From: Brevundimonas aurantiaca
Lineage (GTDB): Bacteria > Pseudomonadota > Alphaproteobacteria > Caulobacterales > Caulobacteraceae
Direction of reading: 5' to 3'
Length of the DNA stretch: 64,000 nt
NCBI RefSeq assembly: GCF_014199955.1
Contig: NZ_JACHOQ010000001.1
Coordinates: 124,001-188,000 of the forward strand
Part shown: positions 46,048 to 54,193 of the stretch, piece by piece
How positions within the stretch are numbered: the stretch's first letter is position 1
Layout of the letters: each line of letters opens with the position of its first letter
Program-made: the position numbers and the translations under genes
The notes under the pieces: generated by a model
Told to the model about the DNA's origin: nothing
Seen by the model: only the letters and a program-made list of their open reading frames with translations
Databases searched by the model: none

Positions 46048-46136
46048 TCCGTCGATCCGGATCGGCCGCCGAGGCGCGCTTGCCAAGACAAGCGCGATAA
46101 CTCCATATCTGGGCGTGGCGTCAGATCGGGGGACAG

Positions 46137-46745
46137 GTGAGCGCGTTCGAATTCTATTTCAGTTTCTATGGCTTGGCGCTCGGGTTGTCGGTGGCGGTGA
46201 TCGCCACGGGCCTGGCCACGGCGATACAGCATCGCAAGACCCTGCGCATCGGCTGGCTGACGTCCCTGTTGGCCCTGTTCGTCGGCCTGGACATCGCCAC
46301 CTTCTGGGACGCCGCCTGGCACACCTTCCGCGACGCCCCGTTCAGCTACGGCATGCTGGTGATCGGCCTGGCGATCGCCATGGTCTATTTCATCGCGGCT
46401 TCCCTGGTCTTTCCGCACCAGATCGAAGACGGGATGGACCTGGACGACCATTTCTGGGGCAACAAGAGGATCGTGCTGATCCTGACCACCGTGGCCAATA
46501 CGCTGATGGTGGCGGTCTCGATCTCTCAAATACTCGGCAAGCCGGGTGCGGCGATGCTGCTGATCAACTATGCGATCGCCTATCCCCTGTATCTGGTGCT
46601 GGTCGTTCCGGCGGCCCTGACCCGCAGCAGGCGGACCTTCGCCATCCTGCTGGGCCTGCACGTCGCCATCTATTTGATCTTGGCCTGCATGCCGGCGACC
46701 CTCGCCGTCCCCACCCCGGCCACGCCCGCCGCCGTCGCCGGCTGA
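46137..46745 (+). CDS. Multi-spanning membrane protein, tandem paralogue 2
   Basis: A 202-residue protein, also with GTG start, paralogous to the preceding gene: MSAFEFYFSFYGLALGLSVA, ATFWDAAWHTF and DLDDHFWGNKR align directly. About six helices and an Ala/Pro-rich C-terminal tail. The two genes are 89 bases apart, so they may be co-transcribed and could form a hetero-oligomer. The function is unknown. Confidence 0.72.
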   Translation: MSAFEFYFSFYGLALGLSVAVIATGLATAIQHRKTLRIGWLTSLLALFVGLDIATFWDAAWHTFRDAPFSYGMLVIGLAIAMVYFIAASLVFPHQIEDGMDLDDHFWGNKRIVLILTTVANTLMVAVSISQILGKPGAAMLLINYAIAYPLYLVLVVPAALTRSRRTFAILLGLHVAIYLILACMPATLAVPTPATPAAVAG

Positions 46746-46792
46746 GGCCCGCAGGCTTGCCATAAGGACCGGATCGGTCGAGGACTTCATCC

Positions 46793-48634
46793 ATGCGTCA
46801 CGCGCTTCTGTTCGCCGCCGTCGCGGCCCTAGTCTCGAGTCCCGCCATGTCCCAATCGCCGGGCCGTCCGCCCGTTCTTTCCAATATCGCGCCCTGGGAC
46901 CAGCCCTTCCTGCCGCCCGCGCCGGCCTGGGACGGGGCGTCGAAGGCCCTGCTGCGCGATGCGAGCGATCCCTGGGTGACGCCGTTCGAGGCCGATCGGG
47001 GCCATGACTTTTCGCCGAACTATGTCGATACCCGCGCCTGGTTCGACCGACTGGACGCCGCCAGCGACCTGATCCGGATCGAACAGTTCGGCGTCTCGCC
47101 CGAGGGGCGGCCCATCTATGCGGTGATCGCCTCCAAGGACGGCGCGGCCTTCGATCCGGCCAAGCCGGTGCTGATGATCCAGGCGGGCATCCATCCGGGC
47201 GAGATCGACGGCAAGGACGCGGGCATGATGGTGCTGCGCGACATCGCCTTCTATGGGAAGGACGCCCTGCTGGACCGGGTCAATCTGATCCTGATCCCCA
47301 TCCTGAGCGTGGACGGGCATGAGCGCGCCGGCGCCTATTCCCGCCCGAACCAGCGCGGACCACGCATCCAGGGCTGGCGCAATACGGCGACCAATCAGAA
47401 CCTGAACCGCGACTATCTGAAGCTTGACCAGGCCGAGATGCGGGCGGTGCGGGGCCTGATCTTGAAGTACCGGCCGGACCTCTATGTGGACGTCCACGTC
47501 ACCGACGGCCTGGATTACCAGTACGACGTCACCTACGGCTTCAACGGCGAGGATGGATCGTTCAGCCGGTCCCCCAACAGCTCGGCCTGGCTGGATACGG
47601 TGTTCAAGCCGGCGATGAACGCGGCCCTGGAGCGCCAAGGCCATATCCCCGGCGAACTGGTGTTCGGCATCGACGACGACGAACCGAAGAAGGGGCTGTC
47701 GGACGGCGGCCTGGGCGAACGCTACTCCAACGGCTGGGGCGCCGCAGCCCATGTGCCGACGATCTTGATCGAAAACCACAGTCTGAAACCGCACGAACAG
47801 CGGGTGCTGGGGACCTATGTTTTCATCGAGGAGGCGATGCGGCTGCTGGCCGATCAGGGCGCGGCGCTGAAGGCGGCGACCGATCAGGACCGGGCCCTGC
47901 GACCGGCGCAGATCCTGGCGAATTTCGAGGCGGAAGAGACCCCCTCCTCCACCCGCCCGTTCAAGGGGATGCTGTACGAGATGTATCACAGCCCCGCCTC
48001 GGGTCGCGACGAGGTGCGCTGGCTGGGCCGGCCCGATCCCGAGCTGTGGCAGATGCCCTTCTACGGATCCAAGCCGACGCTGACCCTGAACCGCCCCACC
48101 GCCTATTGGGTGCCCAGCTATCGCACCGACATCATCGAGCGGCTGAAAATCCACGGCGTCGAGATGGAGACGCTGGAGGCGCCGCGCACGATGAACCTGT
48201 CGATGCTGCGCCTGGTCGAGCCGAAACTGGCGACGCGGGCGAACGAGGGTCACGTCCAGGCTTCGGTGAAGACGGTCGAGGTCGAACGCCGCGACTGGAC
48301 CTTCCCCACCGGCTCGGTGCGCGTGCGGACTGACCAGCCGCTGGGCGACGTCGTCGTTCTGCTGCTGGAGCCCCAGTCCAGCGAGAGCTTCTTCGCCTGG
48401 GGCCTGTTCCCCGAAGTCATGAGCCGGGTCGAATATATCGAGGCCTACGCCATCGCGCCCCTGGCCGAGAAGATGATGGCGGCCGATCCGGCGCTGAAGG
48501 CCGAGTTCGAGGCCAAGCTGGCGGCCGAACCGGCGTTCGCGGCTGATCCGCAGGCGCGGCTGGCCTGGTTCTATGAGCGGACGCCCTTCTATGACGACCG
48601 CTATCTGCTCTATCCCGTCGGGCGCGAGGACTGA
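46793..48634 (+). CDS. Exported M14-family metallopeptidase
   Basis: A 613-residue carboxypeptidase-like zinc enzyme with a signal peptide (cleavage near SPAMSQS, about residue 21). The first zinc pair is His134 and Glu137 in HPGEIDGKD; a further zinc His is in DLYVDVHVTDG, and ILIENHSLKPHE is in the position of the family's late catalytic region. A C-terminal region of about 200 residues beyond the peptidase core is beta-rich. It is likely periplasmic and acts on peptides; the specificity is unclear. Confidence 0.88.
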   Translation: MRHALLFAAVAALVSSPAMSQSPGRPPVLSNIAPWDQPFLPPAPAWDGASKALLRDASDPWVTPFEADRGHDFSPNYVDTRAWFDRLDAASDLIRIEQFGVSPEGRPIYAVIASKDGAAFDPAKPVLMIQAGIHPGEIDGKDAGMMVLRDIAFYGKDALLDRVNLILIPILSVDGHERAGAYSRPNQRGPRIQGWRNTATNQNLNRDYLKLDQAEMRAVRGLILKYRPDLYVDVHVTDGLDYQYDVTYGFNGEDGSFSRSPNSSAWLDTVFKPAMNAALERQGHIPGELVFGIDDDEPKKGLSDGGLGERYSNGWGAAAHVPTILIENHSLKPHEQRVLGTYVFIEEAMRLLADQGAALKAATDQDRALRPAQILANFEAEETPSSTRPFKGMLYEMYHSPASGRDEVRWLGRPDPELWQMPFYGSKPTLTLNRPTAYWVPSYRTDIIERLKIHGVEMETLEAPRTMNLSMLRLVEPKLATRANEGHVQASVKTVEVERRDWTFPTGSVRVRTDQPLGDVVVLLLEPQSSESFFAWGLFPEVMSRVEYIEAYAIAPLAEKMMAADPALKAEFEAKLAAEPAFAADPQARLAWFYERTPFYDDRYLLYPVGRED

Positions 48635-48637
48635 TCC

Positions 48638-49045
48638 ATGACCACCCCCATGATGTACGCCGTCCAGGCCGCCGCCCTGTGGAGCGGCCTGCTGATCCTG
48701 CTGCTCCTGGTTCTGTCGGGCATTGTGGTCAGCGGCCGCCGCAAACATATGGTGTCGCTGGGGGACGGCGGTATCGCGGACCTAGCGGCCGCCACCCGCG
48801 CCTTCGGCAATTGCGCCGAATACGCCGCGCCCGGCATGATCGCCATGCTGCTTCTGGCCGCCGTGGGAGCGCCCGCCTGGATGGTGCATGGCGTGGGGGC
48901 GACCCTGTTCGTGGGGCGGTCGGCCCATGCCCTGGGCCTTCTGTTCCAGACGGGGCCGTCGCTGGGTCGGGTGATCGGCATGCTGCTGACCTGGGTCGCC
49001 CTGCTGACGGCGGCGGTCGGATTGATCGCCTTCGCCGTGGTCTGA
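48638..49045 (+). CDS. MAPEG-family membrane protein
   Basis: A 135-residue four-helix membrane protein. TRAFGNCAEYAAPGMIAMLLLA matches the MAPEG signature (R-x-F-x-N-x-x-E-x-x-P) found in microsomal glutathione transferases and bacterial homologues. Residues Arg, Asn and Glu of that motif would coordinate glutathione if the protein is a transferase. It starts 3 bases after the peptidase stop, so it is translationally coupled to it. Confidence 0.85.
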   Translation: MTTPMMYAVQAAALWSGLLILLLLVLSGIVVSGRRKHMVSLGDGGIADLAAATRAFGNCAEYAAPGMIAMLLLAAVGAPAWMVHGVGATLFVGRSAHALGLLFQTGPSLGRVIGMLLTWVALLTAAVGLIAFAVV

Positions 49046-49088
49046 GGCGCGAGGTTGCGACGCAGCAAAGGGTCCGCCATATCGGGGC

Positions 49089-50444
49089 ATGACTGAAGCC
49101 CGCGACGCCTCCGCCTCCGCCGATCTTTTGCATGACATCGTCCAGGCCGCGCTAAAAGCCGGCGCGGACGCCGCCGAGGCGGTCAGCGCCGACCGAAGCG
49201 CCCTGTCGGTCGGCGTGCGTAACGGAAGGCTGGAGGACGTCGAACGCGAAGAGTCGCGCGATCTGGGCCTGCGGGTCTTCGTCGGACAGCGGCAGGCCTC
49301 GGTTTCCGCCTCGGACCTGTCGCCGGCGACTCGCACACGTTTGGTCGAACGCGCGGTCGCCATGGCGCGGCTGGCGCCGGAAGACCCCCACGCCGGTCTG
49401 GCGCCGCAGGATCGGCTGGCGCGGGCGCCCTTCGCCGAACTGGACCTGTTCGATCCCAGCGAACGCAGTGCGGAAGCGCTGGAGCAGGCCGCCGCCGAGG
49501 CAGAGGCCGCGGCTTTGGCCGTGAAGGGCGTCGCCCGGTCCGAGGGCGGGCATGCGTCCTGGTCGTCCAGCCGCTGGCGACTGGTGACCTCGCATGGATT
49601 CGACGGGGACTATCAGGGTTCGGCCTTCTCGCTGGGCGTCGGAGTGATCGCCGAGAAGGACGGAGCGATGGAGCGCGGCGGCGAGAGCCGCTCGACCCGG
49701 CATCTGTCGGACCTGCCGGGCGCCGAGATCATCGGGCGGACGGCGGGCCAACGCGCCGCAGCCCGAACCGGGGCGCGCAAGATCGCCTCGACCACCGCCC
49801 CGGTGATCTTCGACAATCGCATGGCCGGCCAAATCGTCTCGCCGGCGGTCGGCGCCGTTTCGGGGCCGTCGATCGCGCGCGGCACCTCCTTCCTGAAGGA
49901 CCGGATGGGCCAGAGGGTGTTCGCCGAAGGCGTGACCCTGATCGACGATCCGTTCCGGCCGCGCGGCCTGGGATCGACCCCGTTCGACGATGAGGGCGTC
50001 GCGGTCGAACGGCGCGCCCTGTTCGACGACGGGGTGCTGACCACCTGGCTGCTGAACAGCGCCTCGGCCCGGCAGTTGGGGCTGGAGTCCACCGGCCACG
50101 CCTCGCGCGGCCTGGCGGGATCAGCGGGGGTTTCGACCCACAACCTGCACATGGAGCCGGGCGAGCGGGATCTGGCGGGGCTGATGGCCGACGCCGGGAC
50201 CGGGCTTCTGGTCACCTCCATGTTCGGGCCGTCGCTGAACGGAAACACCGGCGACTGGTCCGCCGGGGTGTCGGGCTTCTGGTTCGAGAACGGCGCGATC
50301 GCCTATCCGGTCAATGAGGTGACCGTGGCGGGCAAGCTGCCCGACCTTTATCTGCGGCTGGTTCGGGGCTCGGACCTGGAGTTCCGAGGCAGTTTCAACG
50401 TGCCGAGCCTGATGTTCGACGCGGTAGCCATAGCCGGCAAATGA
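49089..50444 (+). CDS. pmbA: TldE/PmbA-family protein
   Basis: A 451-residue member of the TldD/TldE protease family. TldD and TldE form a heterodimer that degrades unfolded peptides and matures modified peptides; TldE lacks the zinc-binding HExxxH, and none is visible here, so this is the TldE (PmbA) subunit. Signature segments: GLRVFVGQRQASVSASDL and STHNLHMEPGERDLAGLM. tldD is not in the window. Its stop overlaps the next start (ATGA), so it is coupled to the phosphatase gene and opens the envelope-gene cluster. Confidence 0.9.
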   Translation: MTEARDASASADLLHDIVQAALKAGADAAEAVSADRSALSVGVRNGRLEDVEREESRDLGLRVFVGQRQASVSASDLSPATRTRLVERAVAMARLAPEDPHAGLAPQDRLARAPFAELDLFDPSERSAEALEQAAAEAEAAALAVKGVARSEGGHASWSSSRWRLVTSHGFDGDYQGSAFSLGVGVIAEKDGAMERGGESRSTRHLSDLPGAEIIGRTAGQRAAARTGARKIASTTAPVIFDNRMAGQIVSPAVGAVSGPSIARGTSFLKDRMGQRVFAEGVTLIDDPFRPRGLGSTPFDDEGVAVERRALFDDGVLTTWLLNSASARQLGLESTGHASRGLAGSAGVSTHNLHMEPGERDLAGLMADAGTGLLVTSMFGPSLNGNTGDWSAGVSGFWFENGAIAYPVNEVTVAGKLPDLYLRLVRGSDLEFRGSFNVPSLMFDAVAIAGK

Positions 50445-51235
50445 CGGACCTGGACGTCGACCTCGAACTGATCCGCCAGGCCGCGCTCGACGCCGGCGCC
50501 TTGGCGCTCGCCGAACGTGAGGCGGGGCTGAAGGTTGAGGCGAAGGTCGGCGGTTCGCCCGTGACCAGCGGCGACTTGGCGGTGGACGCCATGCTGAAGG
50601 ACCGTCTGCTGGCCGCCCGCCCCGACTATGGCTGGCTGTCGGAGGAGACGGCGGATTCGTCCGAGCGCCTGTCCAAACGCCGGATTTTCGTGGTGGATCC
50701 GGTGGACGGAACGGTGGCCTATATGAAGCGCCAACCCTGGTGGTGCACGCCGATCGCCGTGGTCGAGGACGGCCAGGTTGTCGCCGCCGTCATCCATGCG
50801 CCGGAGGTTCAGGAAACCTATGCGGCGGTTCGGAACGGCGGCGCCTGGCGCAACGGCGCCCCGGTGCGGGCCTCGGACGTGGACACGCTGGACGACGCCT
50901 CGGTGCTGGGCGACGCGCGGATGATCGAGGGGCCGCACTGGGACGAGCCCTGGCCGCCCCTGCGGTTCTCAAAGCGCAACGCCCTGGCCTATCGGATGGC
51001 CCTGGTCGCCGCCGGCGCCTTCGACGCGGCCCTGGCCCTGACGCCGAAATGGGATTGGGACGTCGCCGCGGGCTGTCTGATCGCCGAAGAGGCGGGGGCG
51101 CGCGTCACCGACCACCACGGCCGCCCCTGGCGGTTCAACCGGCCCGACCCGCGTCAGGCCAGCCTGGTCTGCGCCGCCCCGGCCCTGCACCCGCTGATCA
51201 TACGGCGCTGTAAAAACGTGCCGCTGTCGACCTGA
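50441..51235 (+). CDS. Inositol-monophosphatase-family phosphatase (CysQ-like)
   Basis: A 264-residue Mg-dependent phosphatase. Metal motifs are Glu in SEETAD, DPVDGT and the closing WDWDVAAG. Relatives include CysQ (3'-phosphoadenosine 5'-phosphate phosphatase) and inositol monophosphatases; the order tldE - phosphatase - DUF4170 - waaA - lpxK recurs in alphaproteobacteria. The last eight residues (KNVPLST region) are encoded by one copy of a 25-base direct repeat, so the C terminus may have been altered by an insertion or duplication. ATGA overlap with pmbA. Confidence 0.87.
   Translation: MTDLDVDLELIRQAALDAGALALAEREAGLKVEAKVGGSPVTSGDLAVDAMLKDRLLAARPDYGWLSEETADSSERLSKRRIFVVDPVDGTVAYMKRQPWWCTPIAVVEDGQVVAAVIHAPEVQETYAAVRNGGAWRNGAPVRASDVDTLDDASVLGDARMIEGPHWDEPWPPLRFSKRNALAYRMALVAAGAFDAALALTPKWDWDVAAGCLIAEEAGARVTDHHGRPWRFNRPDPRQASLVCAAPALHPLIIRRCKNVPLST
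51207..51231. repeat. 25-base direct repeat, copy 1
   Basis: Starts GCTGTAAAAACGTGCCGCT and matches 51540-51564 at 24 of 25 positions in the same orientation. It encodes the end of the CysQ-like phosphatase. The copies are 333 bases apart and bracket a small oppositely oriented gene. Confidence 0.85.
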
Positions 51236-51238
51236 AAC

Positions 51239-51493
51239 CTAGGCAGCCGGCTCTTCATGCAGGTCGAGCCGACGCTGAATACGGCCCACATCGTCCCGCA
51301 TTCGGTCCAGAGACACCTGGAGGCGAGCGTCAGTCTCCGCCAACCCGGCGATGTCGCGCCGCACGGACGTCAGCCCGATTTCGACGCCGGAGACCCGTTC
51401 CTTCAACTCACGCAGATCAAGCGCCAGCGTATCGATCTTGGCGTCGATCCGCCGCAGGAACACCAGCGTCAGATTTTCCGGATCACTGCTCAT
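51239..51493 (-). CDS. Small coiled-coil protein
   Basis: An 84-residue protein with an uninterrupted heptad pattern (LVFLRRIDAKIDTLALDLRELKERV and further LxxVxxDI repeats), predicted to form one long coiled coil; similar short proteins in proteobacteria have no known role. The start at MSSDPENL is chosen for length and composition; the ribosome site is weak. It lies opposite to its neighbours and between the two copies of a 25-base repeat, so it may be an insertion in the envelope cluster. Confidence 0.62.
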   Translation of the reverse strand: MSSDPENLTLVFLRRIDAKIDTLALDLRELKERVSGVEIGLTSVRRDIAGLAETDARLQVSLDRMRDDVGRIQRRLDLHEEPAA

Positions 51494-51539
51494 GACCGCA
51501 TAATGCCCCAAGCTGCGATGACGGGCAAACGGGAGCGCG

Positions 51540-51564
51540 GCTGTAAAAACGTGCCGCTTTCGAC
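51540..51564. repeat. 25-base direct repeat, copy 2
   Basis: Second copy of the repeat at 51207-51231; the single difference is T at 51559 for G at 51226. Just after it the plus-strand frame hits TAA. It lies in non-coding sequence upstream of the DUF4170 gene. Confidence 0.85.
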
Positions 51565-51662
51565 GTAAGGCAGGGTCTGAAAACCCCGTCATACATTGAT
51601 CCTTAGCCGTTCTCGGCCTATGCCCCGGCCAGAGCCCCACCCGAGCCTTTCAAGGACATCCG

Positions 51663-51908
51663 ATGGTCGACCAATCCTCCGTCCCCACGCAACTGCTGCA
51701 CCTGGTCATCGGCGGCGAACTGCGCCACCCGAAGGAGCCCGTCTTCCGCGACCTGTCGCAGGTCGAGTTCGTCGGCGCCTACGGCAGCTATGACGAAGCC
51801 AAACAGGCCTGGAAGGCGCGCGCCCAGGCGACCGTGGACAACGCCCACATGCGCTATTTCATCCTGCACGCCCACAAGCTGATCGACCCGCGCGGCGACG
51901 CGGCCTGA
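51663..51908 (+). CDS. DUF4170 protein
   Basis: An 81-residue protein matching DUF4170: LLHLVIGGEL, FRDLSQVEFVGAYGSYDEA, AWKARAQATVDNAHMRYFILHAHKL. The function is unknown, but the gene is regularly placed between a cysQ-like phosphatase and the Kdo/lipid A genes in alphaproteobacteria, as here. It is soluble, with no signal. The conservation of QATVDNAHMRYFI suggests a binding surface. Confidence 0.85.
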   Translation: MVDQSSVPTQLLHLVIGGELRHPKEPVFRDLSQVEFVGAYGSYDEAKQAWKARAQATVDNAHMRYFILHAHKLIDPRGDAA

Positions 51909-51960
51909 GTGCGACGTCAGGGAGCGGGAACCTGTTCCCTGACACGGACGCTGAACGACC

Positions 51961-52176
51961 GTGATCAACCTGGAACCCCAACAGATTTTTCAGCTGGTCA
52001 GCCTGCTGGCTGTCCTGGCCCTGTTCAGCTTTTCGCTGCGAGGCCACATCGGCTATGCGCGCTGGTTCAAGCGGTGGGAGGCCGAACGCAAGGCGCGACG
52101 GGACGCCGAACTGGCCGCCGAGGCGCGCCAGGCCGGCGAAGACGACGAAAGACCGAAGACCGGCCCCTGGGGCTGA
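51961..52176 (+). CDS. Small single-span membrane protein
   Basis: A 71-residue protein with GTG start, one transmembrane helix (about 9-26), then a strongly charged cytoplasmic tail (RWFKRWEAERKARRDAELAAE) ending in a disordered acidic segment. The positive-inside rule puts the tail in the cytoplasm. The ribosome site is weak, so the call rests on composition and length. The function is unknown. Confidence 0.5.
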   Translation: MINLEPQQIFQLVSLLAVLALFSFSLRGHIGYARWFKRWEAERKARRDAELAAEARQAGEDDERPKTGPWG

Positions 52177-52188
52177 CGGTGTCGGCCC

Positions 52189-52854
52189 CTACTCCCGCCT
52201 CAGCAGCTTTTCGGTCAGCAGCGTGCCCCACCACCCGGCCTTGAACTCCGCGCGGATGGCCTTGGGATCGTAGTCGGGACTGTCCACCCAGTCGATGAAG
52301 CTGACGCCCTGCGGCTCGACCTCGTTCACGTACTTCTCCAGCGTATAGTCCAGGACGCCGGTCAGCCCTTCGCGCGAGTGAAGATATTTCTTCGACAACT
52401 GCTTCATGGCGACCGATATGGGCTCGCCCAGATGGAAGTGGCGATAGAAGACCGCCATCATGCCCGCCCGATCCGCGCCGGACTTGCAGTGGATCAGGAC
52501 CGGATAGTCGATGGTCTTGAACAGGTCGCGCGCCCGGTGAATGCGATCCCTTTGCGGCGGGTCGCGCGAGTCAAGCGGCGCGTCGATCAAGGTCAGGCCC
52601 AGCCGTCGGCAGGCCTCCTTCTCCAGCCAGTAATAGCCCTCGTCCCGCTCGCCCCGCAGATTGATGACGGTCCTGACGCCCTTGGACTTCCAATAGGCCA
52701 GTTGGCGCGGCGACGGCTGGTTGGTGCGGACAAGGTCCGGCCCCAGCCAGTGGGCGTTGGAGAAGACCAGGCGCAGAAAGGCGTGATCCGCCCAGAAATA
52801 ATGCCAATGGGCCCGGAAACGGCCCATTGCGGTCGAAAGGTCAAAGCGCGCCAT
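52189..52854 (-). CDS. Tyrosine/dual-specificity phosphatase-like protein
   Basis: A 221-residue cysteine phosphatase. The P-loop CX5R is HCKSGADRAG with Cys123 and Arg129; GVRTVINLRGERDE upstream and the PSPRQLAYWKSKG segment are typical of the dual-specificity/PTP family. Bacterial members act on phosphotyrosine, phosphoinositides or polysaccharide-regulating kinases; the substrate here is unknown. It is 31 bases downstream of the riboflavin transporter gene on the same strand and may be read through from it. Confidence 0.87.
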   Translation of the reverse strand: MARFDLSTAMGRFRAHWHYFWADHAFLRLVFSNAHWLGPDLVRTNQPSPRQLAYWKSKGVRTVINLRGERDEGYYWLEKEACRRLGLTLIDAPLDSRDPPQRDRIHRARDLFKTIDYPVLIHCKSGADRAGMMAVFYRHFHLGEPISVAMKQLSKKYLHSREGLTGVLDYTLEKYVNEVEPQGVSFIDWVDSPDYDPKAIRAEFKAGWWGTLLTEKLLRRE

Positions 52855-52885
52855 GGCCGCCAGATAGCGATCCGGGGCCGCCGCG

Positions 52886-53857
52886 TCATCCTCCGCTTGC
52901 GACCGGGGCCGTCGCCGCCCCGTCTTGCGGCCTCCGCCCCTCGATCCAGAAGATGAACATCGAGGCTCCGACGATCAGGGCGGCGCCGGGCCAGAACCAG
53001 ATCGAGGGCGTCTGTCCCAGCAGAAGCCAGCCGACCAGTCCGGCCAGCGGCGCCTTCAGATCGGCGAAGGGCTGCAGATAGGCCGCGTCGGCCAGCCGGT
53101 AGGCGAAGGCCAGCAGATATTGCGCCGCCGCCGTCAGGCCGCCCAGGGCCAGCAACAGAAGCAGGCCCGCACCCTGAGGCAGGGCGAAGGGCAGGTCCGT
53201 CGCCACCCCGGCCGGCAAGGCGAAGGCGAAGGCGTTCGCCAGCAACAGAAGCGCCAGATGGTTGGGCGTGATCAGGACCAGCAGGGAGAGGGTCAGGGTC
53301 TCGGGCGTCTCCTCCCTCGCCAGCCAGCGGGTCATCACATCGGTGACGGCCCACAGGGCGGCGGCCAGGACCGGGGTCAGGGCGGCCCACCCCAGGCTTT
53401 CGGACCCGACCCCCGAAACGATCACGGCGCCGAGGAAGCCGACCATAGCCGCGACGATCCGGGGGCTCGACACCCGCTCGCCCAGACACAGGGTCGAGCC
53501 GATGATGACGAACAGGGGGCCGGTCGCCAGCAGGGTCACCATCTGCCAGATCGGCACGCCCGAGGCGAAGCCGTAGACGAAGACATGGACGCCCAGGGCC
53601 GAGGCGAAGGCGCGGATCAGATGGGCCAGAGGACGGCGCGTCCTCAGCCTGTTCAGGCCGATCCGCAGAACGATGGGCAGCATCAGGACCGAGGCGATCA
53701 GATACTGCCAGAAGGCCATTCCGGTCGAACTCATGCCGAACCGTTGGGGCAAAAGGGATTGCAGGATATTGCCGCAGGCGAAGACGAGACTGGCCGACAG
53801 CATCAACAGCGCCCCCAAGGCGGGGGCGCGAAGCGAAGACGAGGAAATCTGGTTCAA
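52886..53857 (-). CDS. ribN: EamA/DMT-family riboflavin transporter (RibN type)
   Basis: A 323-residue inner-membrane protein with ten helices in two EamA repeats (about 20-150 and 165-305). The family has many substrates, but an FMN riboswitch lies directly upstream on the same strand, which identifies it as a riboflavin importer like RibN of Rhizobium and Vibrio. The start is TTG 53857 with AAAGGA 7 bases upstream; no ATG fits. An 8-base-pair hairpin abuts this ribosome site. High FMN would be expected to shut the gene off. No riboflavin biosynthesis gene is in the window. Confidence 0.85.
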   Translation of the reverse strand: MNQISSSSLRAPALGALLMLSASLVFACGNILQSLLPQRFGMSSTGMAFWQYLIASVLMLPIVLRIGLNRLRTRRPLAHLIRAFASALGVHVFVYGFASGVPIWQMVTLLATGPLFVIIGSTLCLGERVSSPRIVAAMVGFLGAVIVSGVGSESLGWAALTPVLAAALWAVTDVMTRWLAREETPETLTLSLLVLITPNHLALLLLANAFAFALPAGVATDLPFALPQGAGLLLLLALGGLTAAAQYLLAFAYRLADAAYLQPFADLKAPLAGLVGWLLLGQTPSIWFWPGAALIVGASMFIFWIEGRRPQDGAATAPVASGG

Positions 53858-53870
53858 TTGGTCGTCCTTT

Positions 53871-53896
53871 CCGTAACCAGTTTTCCAGGGTTACGG
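53871..53896 (-). promoter_or_regulatory. Hairpin beside ribN ribosome site
   Basis: CCGTAACC (53871-53878) and GGTTACGG (53889-53896) form a perfect 8-base-pair stem with a 10-base loop, directly 5' of the AAAGGA site (53870-53865) of ribN. It is a natural candidate for the expression platform through which the riboswitch controls translation. Confidence 0.55.
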
Positions 53897-53958
53897 GCGA
53901 CGACGCGCCGCGCCCGCCGCTCAGCAAGAGCGACGCACGCCGCGAGGCGTTGGGTCCC

Positions 53959-54094
53959 GTTCTCTTTCATCCGGACTATACCGTCGGCCCCGGAATCGCA
54001 CCGGATCTGCTGACCTCCCCAAGCGGGGGGAGCGCTCGCGGGCTTGGCGTCGCCGCCTTACCGCCGGTGGGGAATCGCACCCCGCCCTGAGAAC
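53959..54094 (-). ncRNA. FMN riboswitch (RFN element)
   Basis: On the minus strand the conserved RFN blocks appear in order: closing stem GTTCTC (54094-54089), AGGGCGGGGTGCGATTCCCC, ACCGGCGGTAA, GCCCGCGAGCGC, GGTCAGCAGATCCGGTG, ATTCCGGGGCCGACGGT and AGTCCGGATGAAAGAGAAC, ending in GAGAAC (53964-53959) which pairs with the first block to close P1. All family helices can be formed. It controls the EamA-family gene that starts 101 bases downstream. Confidence 0.96.
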
Positions 54095-54193
54095 ACCGCA
54101 GGCGAACCTGCCGGCCCTACTTAGAAAGGGGCCGCTTGATCTTCAACCACCTGGGCGTTCAGACATCCAAGCTCCTCACCCCGAAAGGCCGCC

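Noticed and set aside
46829..48748. 639-codon minus-strand frame opposite the M14 peptidase
   Set aside because: Mirror frame produced by codon bias; no recognisable domain.
51257..51568. 103-codon plus-strand frame ending in the same residues as the phosphatase
   Set aside because: It is antisense to the coiled-coil gene and reaches the phosphatase-like ending only because the 25-base repeat is duplicated; no ribosome site.
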